A stretch of 64,000 bases of DNA from Cristatella mucedo (Eukaryota; Bryozoa; Phylactolaemata; Cristatellidae). Below, one piece after another: positions 1 to 10,690 of the stretch. How positions within the stretch are numbered: the first letter of the stretch is position 1; each line of letters begins with the position of its first letter. The position numbers and the translations under genes were made by a program. Location: assembly GCA_009760855.2 (NCBI GenBank), contig WPIO01000001.1:3804001-3868000 (forward strand), read 5' to 3'. The notes under the pieces were generated by a model that made no database searches, was not told where the DNA came from, and saw only the letters and a list, made by a program, of their open reading frames with translations.

Positions 1-229
1 CCGCAGAAGATAATCTTTGACAGGGATCGCACGCGATAGCTAGCTGAGGAAGCAGTCTTTTTAATGAAATTTACATACTTTAATTGATGATAAATTAGGG
101 CACCCTGATTCCAAGCATAGTGGTGGGAACACTACAGTATCGCCAATTAGATCAAAAAAAGTCCGAACACTTGGGGTGTTCTGTGAACAGAAGGTTCACT
201 TTATCGTCGTTCATATTAAGAAATTTGGT

Positions 230-615
230 GGACAGCCAGGATCGAACTTCTGGAAGCAGACACTCAGTTTATTAGTCGTTGCAGCAGATTCCAACGGATA
301 AACGAAAGTTTAGTTAGTTATCGTCAGCATAAAAGTGATAGCCGATCTCGTGTGCCCGAATCACTTTTCCCAGAAGTTCGGTATAAATAGAGAACGCCAA
401 AGAATCAAGAACGGACCCGTATGGGACTCAAACGGTTACTGGACTGCTGGATGAAACTTGACCAAGAGGCAGTACCGATTAAACATGATCTGAAAAGTAC
501 GATTTGAACAGCAGCAGTTTCTCGTCTGCCAGACCAATCATCGCTCTAGATCGTTCAAGTAGAATATCTTGATCAATAGTTTCGAATGCATCTGAAAGAT
601 TCAACAAGGCCAGAA
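230..615 (-). mobile_element. CR1-like retrotransposon fragment, family A (reverse transcriptase remnant)
   Basis: Read on the minus strand, broken frames match the reverse transcriptase of the better preserved family A element at 43.6-45.5 kb. They include a version of [11 protein letters not shown] (here LSDAFETIDQD), LLERSRAMIGLADE and the catalytic stretch [10 protein letters not shown]. Stops and frameshifts interrupt it about every 40 codons, so it is a dead, 5'- and 3'-truncated copy. Confidence 0.7.
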
Positions 616-3148
616 ATTAGGATGTCGTTAGTCACACGGAGGAGAACAGTTTCAGAGGAGTGATGTCACTTGAATCCCGACTAAAACTCGGCCATCTTTT
701 ACCGGCGCTAAAGGTATGCCCCGGCTTAATTCAGCGAGTAAGCAATTCGCCTGCGCTCGGAAAACCGAAAAAGTGAAATGCTTACCTCCTGCGCTTACGG
801 GACCGCTCTTCAAACCAGCGCGCCTCGTGCTGGCCAGTGCTGCCACTTGTTTGCGTGTTTTTGCGCAATTACCTTTAGAAGGAGAGGAGCAAAAAACGTC
901 GCACGAGTGCGCCGGGAGAATACTAACACTCACGCCGCCATTTCAGTCGCCATTCTACAGCGCCCCCGCTACTCAGCGATCGACAAAGCATTGCTGGCGT
1001 GCTCGGTCCGCTTCTTTGACTAGCAGCGATCTGCAAGCGCATGGCCACAAAAACAGCTCAACTTATTTATTTCGAATACACGTAACTCCTCCTGTCCCGC
1101 GCGTGCGGCTCGTAAACGGAAGTCGCAGCTGATCCGCTAGCCGGTGCTGGCCAATCAAATTGAAAATGAAGCCCATCAAATTGAAAAATTAAAACAAAAA
1201 CAGTGGGAGGCTAGGGAAGAAACAAAGTTAAGCTGCGTTTTCACTCGGTCAGTTTTCCGGCTATCAGTTTTCCGTCCATTTTTCCGTCAGACATTCATGA
1301 CGTTCCGTTCGCAGTATAGTCACGGGCTTGTTATATTGTGGCTGTAGAAAATGTCGCGGTCTGGTACAGGTCCGCGTGATTGCCTAGTTGCCGCTTCAAT
1401 GTGCGATCTGTACGACGATCCTCCCCAGGAGGAAGGAAGCTGGGATGTCAATGTTTGCATGGTTCTGAAATATAGGCGAGTGAAAGCTGTCCTGCCATCA
1501 AAGTGCCAGCAGTTTTCAATCTCCATGACCAAACTCTCCGTAGTAACTCTCTCAGGAGTGGGTAAAGTAGCGACTGCCACGACGCTCTGGTCGGGAGGCA
1601 TGCGCACTCATACTTCTCGAGCTGATTGGCGAGTATGCTGCCGGAGTAAGACGCTATCTGCTGATAAATATCCGAGACTCCACTTGTCACTTCGCCTCAT
1701 TGAGGAAGGGCCTCCGTCCAGACGAGAAACTTGCACTAGAGCGTACCTGATAGAAAAAGGCTGGCTGTGAAATTGCGATACTTGGCTACGGTGTCGTTTA
1801 AACATACGGAGTGTGGTTCCCTTGTTTGCTAAAAGCATCATGTGAAGCTCGATAGTTGCCATCAGTCCGCGCAAGCGCCAAAAGCGAGAACTTGCACAAG
1901 ATAGGGCAGTTTGTAACTATCGCACGAATTGCGATCGAGAAGCTGTCGAGCATGCATCTGGCATGCTTTCAAACAGGTTTGGAATGCCAAACTCGCATCG
2001 GTCGCCAACCTCTCCCCTCCGCATTTGACATGCTGTTCGCTGCATAACTTTCTTGTGACTCGGCTTGGAATGACTGGGGAAAATACTAAAAGCAGCCTAC
2101 AGGAGCATTTACCTTATTCATCTTTCCATCGCCACAGCACTAAAAACTATTGCCACATTGAAGAGTCGGGTGAGCGACATTTTCAAGATTTATTTCTCCG
2201 CCAACTGCTGTGGCAGCAAATAAAAACCTTGCTCGAAATAGATCGTGATTGTAAGATGACATACATTCGGTAGCTTTTATTTCAATCAGACCACATCATC
2301 ATTTACTTACACGTTGCTTGGTTGCACGGAGTCGTCATTAATTTGCTTCGCTGCCTTTAAATAAAAACTTGCCACCAGCGTGCGTGCCGACGAAAGGCAC
2401 GCTTATAAAGCTCTTTCTGCAGCAAAACGCATGCTGCTCCTCTAAGTGCATCGTAGAAAGTTTTACAGGTTCTCTAGGATCTCTGAGACTTTGTCTTAAT
2501 TAGATTCTCGCCAGATACAGTTCTTTGCTGCCTTAGGCCTAAAAAAGAGCTAGCTGGACTGTCGCAGCACATGCGACTTGTAACCTCTCCAGCCGGTGTC
2601 ATCAGAGCTCGCCTCTTCGTTCATCGATGTCTATTGGTCGCGTCAAGATACGAGTGTTAGCAAGCAGTTTTTAGTCTTAAAAGTCGAATAATTGTTGTCA
2701 ACAAGTGTCGACGAAAACAAATTAAGGGATTGGCATTTGCAGGGCTACCAAAGAAATGAGATCATGAACAATATAAATTCAGCTTATTTGGTACATATGC
2801 CCAGGTCGACCTGACAAGCTTACATTTGAAGCGATTCCTAATAGGGCTATCTGCTCTTAGCAAAGGCACTTCCATGGGTACCTTTGTGTCTGCAACTCCA
2901 CTGCCCATTAAATCAGCATTAAACTTGATCTCTTGTCTTTGACGTTCTCTAAGATTATTGATATCACTCCGATTTATTCGACATCAGATTCTGAATGCAT
3001 TCGCAATAACGCTGCAATACAAGCTCGCCATAGCCTAATTGTGTGGCATTGCCACGTTGCAATAGTTCAATTTTACCAGCAGTTAATGACCAATTTCATC
3101 TTATTTATTCAGTCTCCCTATTGTATTATTTTATGTTTATTTTGACAG
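616..3148. other. Intergenic DNA, no supported gene
   Basis: Several overlapping open frames occur on both strands (for example 1351-1770, plus). None shows a recognisable domain, a consistent splice pattern or a start context, and opposite-strand frames of similar length overlap them. Around 1230-1300 the motif TCAGTTTTCCG recurs imperfectly four times. No RNA gene was seen. Confidence 0.5.
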
Positions 3149-3382
3149 GCCAAGTTTGGAAATCAGTACTGTGCCTACAGCGTTTCATTGGAAATAGATG
3201 CCGTCCAAGAACTTACTGACTTTGAACGTCGCTCATTTTTTTCAACGGTCCCAGTAAGAGGCAACTGGATTGTCTGTACAGCCATTAACCGCTGTCGTGA
3301 CCGAATCGCACCATTGACAACACCTAAGCTCACTCACTCAGATAATTATATCGAAGCGGTCAAGATAGTGCCAATAGTTTAG
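3149..3382 (+). CDS. Possible terminal exon of an unrecognised gene
   Basis: A pyrimidine-rich acceptor (TTTATTTTGACAG, ending at 3148) is followed by exactly 78 phase-0 codons ending in TAG. The predicted 77 residues contain no domain I recognise, and no upstream partner exon could be found. The frame could be open by chance, so this is recorded only as a candidate. Confidence 0.18.
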   Translation, partial: AKFGNQYCAYSVSLEIDAVQELTDFERRSFFSTVPVRGNWIVCTAINRCRDRIAPLTTPKLTHSDNYIEAVKIVPIV

Positions 3383-3784
3383 TCTTGCTTTAATAAGACT
3401 CTCCGTTCTGCATACACAGACAGCTGCACATGCTCACCTGTCACGCTCAGCCTAGTAACTATATCTTGCATTTCTCTCATCATAATCAATAGATTGCGGT
3501 ATCTTCACTCACTGCGTGCTATGAACAAGGACGCGCCCAGTACTCCTCTGTCAACGCAGTAACGCTGTCCTCGGCCATCTTGTTCAGTGGCCGAGGAGGC
3601 AGCCACTTGACTTGGTCGTCTGGCTTTTGCTTGCGTCGGTCTTTTCAAGGACGATGAACCAGGCCATCGGGCATTAGTTTCCCATCAGGCCTTCAGTCGC
3701 ACAAGCCGATCGTCTAGTTCAGATCGATCGATTGTGCCTTTAACTACATTCGTGTCTCTTGAAGTGTGCGTTTAGTAGCTATGT

Positions 3785-3870
3785 CCAAAGCTTAGAACTC
3801 ACAACCGCCTGGCACCACGTCATCTGACTTGACGACATTCAAAAATAAGATGAGAACTTTCTAGTTCTTC
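3785..3870 (+). mobile_element. CR1 family B fragment (C-terminal tail)
   Basis: A short stretch encodes SSDLTTFKNKMRTF, matching the family B C-terminus SPDLTTFKKNLKTHLF found intact at 21.3 kb. Surrounding bases are decayed. Confidence 0.4.
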
Positions 3871-4324
3871 AGAACTTTTGCACCACCCAATTAAATTGAC
3901 CTTCGTGTTACGAAATTGTGCACACGGATCCAATAATTTAGCTTGCCACGAGTACCTTCTTGCGTGCGTTTGCCATGTTTTGCATACGTGGTACACTGTC
4001 ATAACTCTTGGTTATTTCGTCTCTTGAAGGGAGTTTGAAAGGGTCTCAGATCGCTATATTGCAAGGTCATCTTTCGTAGTTCAATTTTTATTTTCCACTT
4101 GTTTAAATATTTCGCTACATTAGGAAAGAACTGCAAGATCACCCGTTAGTGGGGCGGTCGCCAGCTACGTCAGCGGAAACTCGGGCCCGCGTTCCGTGGT
4201 GAAGTTGGGTTCTCATTGTTTTTCACGGTTTTTGCCTAGTAATAATAATTATAATAAAATATGCATAAGGCACTTCATGAAAACTAAATCTCTTTCTACG
4301 CAGTTTACATATGTTAAAACGGAG

Positions 4325-4512
4325 CATGTGTTTTTTTTAAACGTCGTCAAGCCAGATGATGCCAAGGATAAGTCCGAAGTGAGTTCCAGCAGTTGGTACC
4401 ATTGAATACTGTAGGCACGATCTAAGAAGAATTCGAGGTTCATTAGAGGCATAGCCTGAGTACGGCAGGTAGCTAGCCTGCATAGAAAGTTTTTTAGATA
4501 GGCTGGCCAAAG
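4325..4512 (-). mobile_element. CR1 family B fragment, decayed
   Basis: On the minus strand a broken frame parallels the family B stretch between FSESN and TTFKKN, including LTTFKKN. The flanking bases on the left (run of T, then AAACGTCGTCAAG) and right (GATAGGCTGG) align with the better copy at 56.5-56.7 kb. Confidence 0.5.
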
Positions 4513-4559
4513 CGAGTGAATGAAGTGTAAAAGAATAAAGAGAAAATATAGTCTTCGGT

Positions 4560-4640
4560 CTTACCCTCGGGGTTGATTACTCGCACTTCACGACCCAGGT
4601 CGCGGGTTCGAGACCAGCAGTAGGTCACTCATTCTTGCAC
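4560..4640 (+). repeat. tRNA-derived SINE remnant
   Basis: CACGACCCAGGTCGCGGGTTCGAGACC resembles the head of the SINE copies at 35.1 and 37.2 kb, including a pol III B-box-like GGTTCGAGACC after a short inverted CGACC/GGTCG pair. The downstream tail is not conserved. Confidence 0.4.
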
Positions 4641-4985
4641 GCCGCAAGCCGGGTAGGTCGCCGCCAAGGTCATTGGGGGCCTCTGACGCCTTTGCGCCCT
4701 ATCGCGGAGGCACACAAAAAACCTTCGCGGTCGCATGGGTCAGCCGAGCTGCGGTAGCCTCGTTAAGGCTGCGGTAGCCATATTTTAAGTTGGCCCGAAG
4801 TTTAGCGAAGTGACTCGCGGCCGGAAGTCGCCGGCTGGAGGAATGAGACTGTGAGCCTAGTTTCCCGCGGCTCACCCGAACGGTAGCGGAGAATTGAGCA
4901 GTCAGTGAACCGAACGCAGCAAGCGGCCCCTTTTGCGGCGTCCACGGCGTTCCAGCTGCATTCGCTGGCGTTGCAGTCATTTCGA

Positions 4986-5062
4986 CGCATGCAAAGTGCC
5001 TGGAAAGAGATCTAGCTCTCTTGGGCCGCCACGCGAGTCTCTGCACATTACCATTATTATCA
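4986..5062 (+). mobile_element. Decayed CR1 family B 3' tail
   Basis: GCAAAGTGCCTGGAAAGAGATCTAGCTCTC through CATTATTATCAA follows the order of the family B 3' end (TGTAAAGCGCCTAGAAAGAGATTGAGTTCTCTGAGGGCGCTTTATCAAGTGCATTATTATT). Several substitutions make it one of the oldest copies here. Confidence 0.5.
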
Positions 5063-5855
5063 AGCGTCAGCGACCGGCAGAGAGCGCGGGGCGGCATCGG
5101 CTCGAGCTGCATGCTCAGAGCCGGAAGCAAGAGAGCTCTTCCGTCGCCCGGGACTTCGCCTGCGTCAAGCCCGGACTCGCGAGCGACAGTCGCATCGTGC
5201 CGCCGCCGTCGCGACGCGCGCTGCGACTTGATGCGTCCTCGTCGCTCTCAGCGGACTCCAGTCCTGCGCGCTATACCTCGCAGTCAGCCTACCGTGCGTG
5301 CGGCGGGACCCCGCGTCGCTTAGGTAGTCGTCGAGCGCCTATACTATGCTCGTCGAGAAGTCCGCCGCTCGCTGCTGCCGGTCGCTAAAACGCGCCCACC
5401 CGTCGGCATACCGAAAAGAAGCACGCGTCTGGGAGCAGCTGTCAACAGCTTCGAAGGCAAGCAAGATGGAAAAGCCACGGAGCACTGTCTTTTTCGCATC
5501 AATGGGATCGCTGTTAGACGAAACGCGAAATCTTTGGGGCGCCGCAGTCTCTTATGCAGGTTTCCGACTTTCCGTTTGGAAGCGCGACGACGACGACGAC
5601 GACGAGCCAAGTCCAACGGAAGAGCCTACGAGGGCAAGAATGGAGCCAGCCTAACCTGCTCTTTCCGGACCGGGCAAAACAAACCGCAATTTATCCGCCG
5701 ACACCGCAAGTCCCACTCTTCCTCTCCCTCCTCCGCCATTGTTTTGTTGTCGCACGCGCTCCGGCGTCGCTCTGGCGGTGGCCGACGAATGCAACCGCAC
5801 GAGCCGCCCGTCGTGTTTTTGCTGTCACCTACGGAGGATAGCCGCCGCAGCCGCG
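5063..5855. other. GC-rich upstream region of the peptide-precursor gene
   Basis: The stretch is rich in CG dinucleotides and has many overlapping open frames in all phases, as expected from GC content alone. I see no domain or splice-consistent exon. It probably contains the 5' regulatory region of the gene starting at 5969. Confidence 0.4.
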
Positions 5856-5882
5856 CTATAAAAGCGCTGCCGGATATAAAAG
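5856..5882 (+). promoter_or_regulatory. Twin TATA-box core promoter
   Basis: Two near-identical elements, CTATAAAAGCGCT at 5856 and ATATAAAAGCGCT at 5874, lie 18 bp apart. They are 87 to 113 bp upstream of the first ATG of the secreted precursor gene at 5969. A start site about 30 bp downstream of either box would leave a short 5' UTR of roughly 55-80 bases. Function is inferred from position and consensus. Confidence 0.6.
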
Positions 5883-5968
5883 CGCTCGAGACGCGCGTTG
5901 TCTGCGTTACAATTTCTCGTGCGTTACATATTTTCTTTACCCGATCGGACGGAAGTAGGACTGACACG

Positions 5969-7451
5969 ATGTTTTACTCGCTGCGGGTGCTCGCGATCGC
6001 CGCAGGTGCGCTCTGCCTGGCGATTGCAGCAGACGGTAAGTGGCGAACGCACTTGTCGATCTCGTCGGCGCGCGATACTGCCGCCCCCCCCCCAGCCTCA
6101 ACCCACGCCAAGTATCCGTCCCAGCCGCAACTTCACGAGCTGAGCCATCCCGAACTCCGCACCAACTTACGCTGCTAAAGCAGTTGGGCTGGCCGGATCG
6201 ATCGCTCGCCACCGACAGTGCGGTAGTGGGCGAGGAGGTCGCCGAGATCGCCGCCGCGCGGCCGCCGCGGAGCCGGCTGCGACCGAGCGCCGCGCCACTT
6301 CCCTCGGCCGCTGCTTCGCGCGCCGCCCGCCGCTGCGACAGCGCCGCGTCGCTGTCGCAGGGGCCTCTCAGTACCCGACGACCACGGACAGCGGCGGAAT
6401 AATGCGAAACGGCAGAGGAGCCTCCGTCGCGGTCAGACGGCGAGACTTGCCCACCGCCACGCCGACTTTGCCCACAAAGCAGCCGGCCGTAGCGCAGCAG
6501 CCGGCTGGCGGCGCGCACTCGATCGGAGTGAGAGACAGCCTCCCGAACGTGCCGCCGGCCACGCCGGCTGCTGCGCCCTCTTCGCTTCCGACGGCGGCTA
6601 GCGTCGCCGCGTCGGGCGCTTCGGCCGTGACAACGTCGCCCGGCGTCCCGCGAGCAAAGAGAGCGCTATCAACTGGGCCTCTGCCGACGATGGCGGCTGC
6701 AGGTGAACCGCTGGCTGCGCGCGCGCTTGCAGTTATCGCGATCGCTCGGAAATCGATGGCAATTGATGCACGCGTGCACCTGTATTTAATACGCAAGTTT
6801 GCGCTCTTTGCCGGCTCAGGGAAACGGAAGCGGCAGGGAGGCGGCGTCGCCAACACTACGGTAACAAATACCAACACCACATCGCAGACGAGCTCCATTT
6901 CGGGTGAGTCAAGTGCCACAGCGGTCGGTGGTGGCTGCAGTTGAACGGCCGGCTTCTCGGCGTGCCTGAAGCCCGTATTTTTAAAAGAAATATTCTCGCT
7001 CTTTGCCGGTCCAGGAAAACGAAAACGACAGGTCGGTGGCATCGCCAACACTACGTTAACGAACACCAACACCACGTCTCAAACGAGCTCCATCTCAGGT
7101 ACGCGAGTCCCAATTCACTCCGCAGTGCGGTGCATGATGGGCGCTAGCGAGCAACTTCGGCCTGCGCCATTCCGGCGCGAACGGCTGCAATCAATGACGC
7201 CGGCATCGTGTCGCGCAGGTGGCCTTGGCAAACGAAAACGGCAGCAGGCGAACGTCGCCCCGACCGTTGCCGCAGCTACTATCACCACGACCCCAACGAT
7301 CGGCTCGCCTCAGACGGCGAACACTGGAAAGAGACAGGCGCCTGCGCTTCGGCGGGTTTCTGTGACTACGACCACGGCGTCAAATCTTGCCGGTCCGCGC
7401 ACCGGCATTTCCAGCAGTCACGACGACGACGACGATGGCGACCACGACTAA
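5969..7451 (+). CDS. Secreted peptide-precursor-like protein with repeated GKRKRQ processing sites (5 exons, 269 aa)
   Basis: I recognise no family. Exons by splice consensus and phase: 5969-6035, 6361-6702, 6820-6903, 7015-7098 and 7219-7451 (TAA). All four introns are phase 1, with donors GTAAGT, GTGAAC, GTGAGT and GTACGC, and the total is 810 nt. Residues 1-20 form a signal peptide (MFYSLRVLAIAAGALCLAIA). Residues 24-119 are Pro/Ala/Ser/Thr rich. A furin-like RAKR lies at 120-123. GKRKRQ occurs at 137-142, 165-170 and 196-201, and GKRQ at 229-232. In neuropeptide precursors such sites mean dibasic cleavage, amidation from the Gly and pyroglutamate from the Gln. The released segments would be Thr/Asn/Ser rich with several N-X-T sequons. 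The C-terminus is an acidic run (HDDDDDGDHD). Exons 3 and 4 are 84-bp duplicates. A glycosylated mucin-like secretory protein is an alternative. The gene structure is well supported; the peptide-hormone role is inference. Confidence 0.75.
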
Positions 7452-7534
7452 CGAAAGCTTGACGCCGTGCTAGCGCTGCCGCTCGGCGCACGCGACGCCA
7501 GTTCGGCATGCGACTGGTGTCGTCGGCAAGGGGC

Positions 7535-7813
7535 GTGCTGCGAGCTAGCTGGCGGCGGTCGTGCGGTGCTGCGAGCTAGCTGGCGGCGGTCGTGCGGTGC
7601 TGCGAGCTAGCTGGCGGCGGTCGTGCGGTGCTGCGAGCTAGCTGGCGGCGGTCGTGCGGTGCTGCGAGCTAGCTGGCGGCGGTCGTGCGGTGCTGCGAGC
7701 TAGCTGGCGGCGGTCGTGCGGTGCTGCGAGCTAGCTGGCGGCGGTCGTGCGGTGCTGCGAGCTAGCTAGCGGCGGTCGTGCGGTGCTGCGAGCTAGCTAG
7801 CGGCGGTCGTGCG
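7535..7813. repeat. Minisatellite, nine 31-bp units
   Basis: Exactly nine tandem copies of a 31-bp unit starting GTGCTGCGAGCTAGCTGGCG. The first seven are near-identical and the last two carry CTAGCTAGC instead of CTAGCTGGC. Each unit contains a GCTAGC palindrome. It begins 83 bp after the stop codon of the precursor gene, so it may lie in its 3' UTR. Confidence 0.95.
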
Positions 7814-8110
7814 GGGTTGGCGGGTGGGTAGGCGGCGGCATGCGGTGGGCGCTTGGCGGCATTTTTTGTCCACAGCGCGGCGGACGGGGAAGCAGCGGCG
7901 TGTAAAGCTTGGCGGACTGCCGCCTCAATTTAGTACTTACTGTTTGACAGCGATATAAACCCTATTGATAAAATGTTCGACTGACTCATTTTACGCAGCT
8001 ACATTTTACGCCAGCTAACTACGATTTGGTGAAATCACGGCAACCGCAGCAACGGCGAAGTTTGTTCGCCTTTTTAGTTTCCACACGCTTGCCTCGCCTC
8101 GCGTTTGCCT

Positions 8111-9898
8111 CCGTGTTTGAAGCGAGACTCAGTCCGTCCGTGTTTGAAGCGAGACTCAGTCCGTCCGTGTTTGAAGCGAGACTCAGTCCGTCCGTGTTTG
8201 AAGCGAGACTTCAGTCCGTCCGTGTTTGAAGCGAGACTTCAGTCCGTCCGTGTTTGAAGCGAGACTTCAGTCCGTCCGTGTTTGAAGCGAGACTTCAGTC
8301 CGTCCGTGTTTTGAAGCGAGACTTCAGTCCGTCCGTGTTTTGAAGCGAGACTTCAGTCCGTCCGTGTTTTTTTGAAGCGAGACTTCAGTCCGTCCGTGTT
8401 TTGAAGCGAGACTTCAGTCCGTCCGTGTTTTGAAGCGAGACTTCAGTCCGTCCGTGTTTTGAAGCGAGACTTCAGTCCGTCCGTGTTTTGAAGCGAGACT
8501 TCAGTCCGTCCGTGTTTTGAAGCGAGACTTCAGTCCGTCCGTGTTTTGAAGCGAGACTTCAGTCCGTCCGTGTTTTGAAGCGAGACTTCAGTCCGTCCGT
8601 GTTTTGAAGCGAGACTTCAGTCCGTCCGTGTTTGAAGCGAGACTTCAGTCCGTCCGTGTTTTGAAGCGAGACTTCAGTCCGTCCGTGTTTGAAGCGAGAC
8701 TTCAGTCCGTCCGTGTTTGAAGCGAGACTTCAGTCCGTCCGTGTTTGAAGCGAGACTTCAGTCCGTCCGTGTTTGAAGCGAGACTTCAGTCCGTCCGTGT
8801 TTTGAAGCGAGACTTCAGTCCGTCCGTGTTTTGAAGCGAGACTTCAGTCCGTCCGTGTTTTGAAGCGAGACTTCAGTCCGTCCGTGTTTTGAAGCGAGAC
8901 TTCAGTCCGTCCGTGTTTTGAAGCGAGACTTCAGTCCGTCCGTGTTTTGAAGCGAGACTTCAGTCCGTCCGTGTTTTGAAGCGAGACTTCAGTCCGTCCG
9001 TGTTTTGAAGCGAGACTTCAGTCCGTCCGTGTTTTGAAGCGAGACTTCAGTCCGTCCGTGTTTTGAAGCGAGACTTCAGTCCGTCCGTGTTTTGAAGCGA
9101 GACTTCAGTCCGTCCGTGTTTTGAAGCGAGACTTCAGTCCGTCCGTGTTTTGAAGCGAGACTTCAGTCCGTCCGTGTTTTGAAGCGAGACTTCAGTCCGT
9201 CCGTGTTTTGAACGCAGACTTCACTCCGTCCGTCCGTGTTTGAAGCGAGACTTCAGTCCGTCCGTGTTTGAAGCGAGACTTCAGTCCGTCCGTGTTTGAA
9301 GCGAGACTTCAGTCCGTCCGTGTTTGAAGCGAGACTTCAGTCCGTCCGTGTTTGAAGCGAGACTTCAGTCCGTCCGTGTTTGAAGCGAGACTTCAGTCCG
9401 TCCGTGTTTGAAGCGAGACTTCAGTCCGTCCGTGTTTTGAAGCGAGACTTCAGTCCGTCCGTGTGTTTTGAAGCGAGACTTCAGTCCGTCCGTGTTTTGA
9501 AGCGAGACTTCAGTCGTCCGTGTTTTGAATCCGCAACAGAGTCCGTCCGTGTTTTGAAGCGAGACTTCAGTCCGTCCGTGTTTTGAAGCGAGACTTCAGT
9601 CCGTCCGTGTTTTGAAGCGAGACTTCAGTCCGTCCGTGTTTTGAAGCGAGACTTCAGTCCGTCCGTGTTTTGAAGCGAGACTTCAGTCCGTCCGTGTTTT
9701 GAAGCGAGACTTCAGTCCGTCCGTGTTTTGAAGCGAGACTTCAGTCCGTCCGTGTTTTGAAGCGAGACTTCAGTCCGTCCGTGTTTTGAAGCGAGACTTC
9801 AGTCCGTCCGTGTTTTGAAGCGAGACTTCAGTCCGTCCGTGTTTTGAAGCGAGACTTCAGTCCGTCCGTGTTTTGAAGCGAGACTTCAGTCCGTCCGG
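8111..9898. repeat. Minisatellite, about 62 units of 27-30 bp
   Basis: A 1.8-kb head-to-tail array of the unit TCCGTGTTTTGAAGCGAGAC followed by TTCAGTCCG. Variants differ mainly in the T-run length (TTT or TTTT, once longer) and in CTC versus CTTC after GAGA. Variants are grouped: short units at the left end, TTTT units in the middle, TTT units near 9240-9430, and TTTT again to the right end. Scattered damaged units occur near 9210 and 9510. Frames open through it are artefacts of a unit length that is not a multiple of three. Confidence 0.95.
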
Positions 9899-10539
9899 TT
9901 CTGCCTTGCTAATAAGGACTGGTAGCTTTTAACTGACTAGAGAGAAAATGTTGACCATTTTTGGAAGGTTGTCCGCACCAAAATAGCGATGGTCGGAAAC
10001 CTTCAATTTAGACGTCTAAAAGAGCAGAGCCTGCGCTTGGATAAATTTGGAGCGATAGCCACGCGATGAGCTACCTGCACACGCTGGGAGCTAAAACGAT
10101 GCCGCCCCCCTGCAGCGCTCCAGAAAGGATAGTGCGAAGCGCTGAAGCCTCCCCTTCCAGCGCTCCGGCATCGGCGTCCACCCACCTTCCCTCTGCAGCG
10201 CTCCCGCTGTGGCTTCCCCGGCAGCGCCGCTCCTGCTCCCTCGCTTTGGCGCTACAGTTCCGGTTCCGTCCACTCAAGGGCTGCCTTCCTCCCGAGTCAG
10301 GCCACCGTATTCAGGCGTCGCTGCTGCCAATAGCACGCTTGCAGCACAACAAAAAGACTAATGTCTGTCATCAACAAAATGCTTAGGACTTCCCGAGATG
10401 CAACTAATAAGGGACACATCGGTCAACAAAGCCTACGGCGGTAAAGAAAAGCGTGCAAATAAGTGAAAGATGGGTCAGCAAATTGACAAACGTACAGCGG
10501 TCAGAATGTAATTCAAACCGCGGGAAACGACTGATGCAC
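9899..10539. other. Intergenic, no gene seen
   Basis: A GC-rich patch at 10,090-10,300 repeats the decamer CAGCGCTCC several times and stays open in several frames on both strands. No domain, splice pattern or promoter is evident. Confidence 0.4.
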
Positions 10540-10690
10540 TTGATAAACTGAATGCCTGCCTTGCCGACGTTCGATCCTGGGATGTCGGGAGTATTTCGTG
10601 AAACTAAACAACAAAACTTAACTGATGCTCATAGGACATCCTAAGCATGTGGCTGGATTAGAAGGTTTTGCCCTTCTAATAGGTACAAAT
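10540..10690 (+). mobile_element. CR1 family A fragment
   Basis: The bases align with 44,560-44,700 of the family A element: the region encoding [12 protein letters not shown] through LLLIGHPKRVAGLKGFALLI. The copy is truncated at both ends and frameshifted. Confidence 0.7.

Noticed and set aside
1351-1770. 139-codon plus-strand frame
   Set aside because: No motif, and minus-strand frames of 80-95 codons overlap it; likely chance.
8026-9586. Open frames encoding SVFEARL/VLKRDFSP repeats
   Set aside because: They are read-through of the 27-30 bp minisatellite, whose unit length shifts frame at each copy. No start context, domain or flanking exon supports coding.
8111-9898. CRISPR-like array
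   Set aside because: There are no unique spacers between repeats; units are directly tandem, and the window is eukaryotic.
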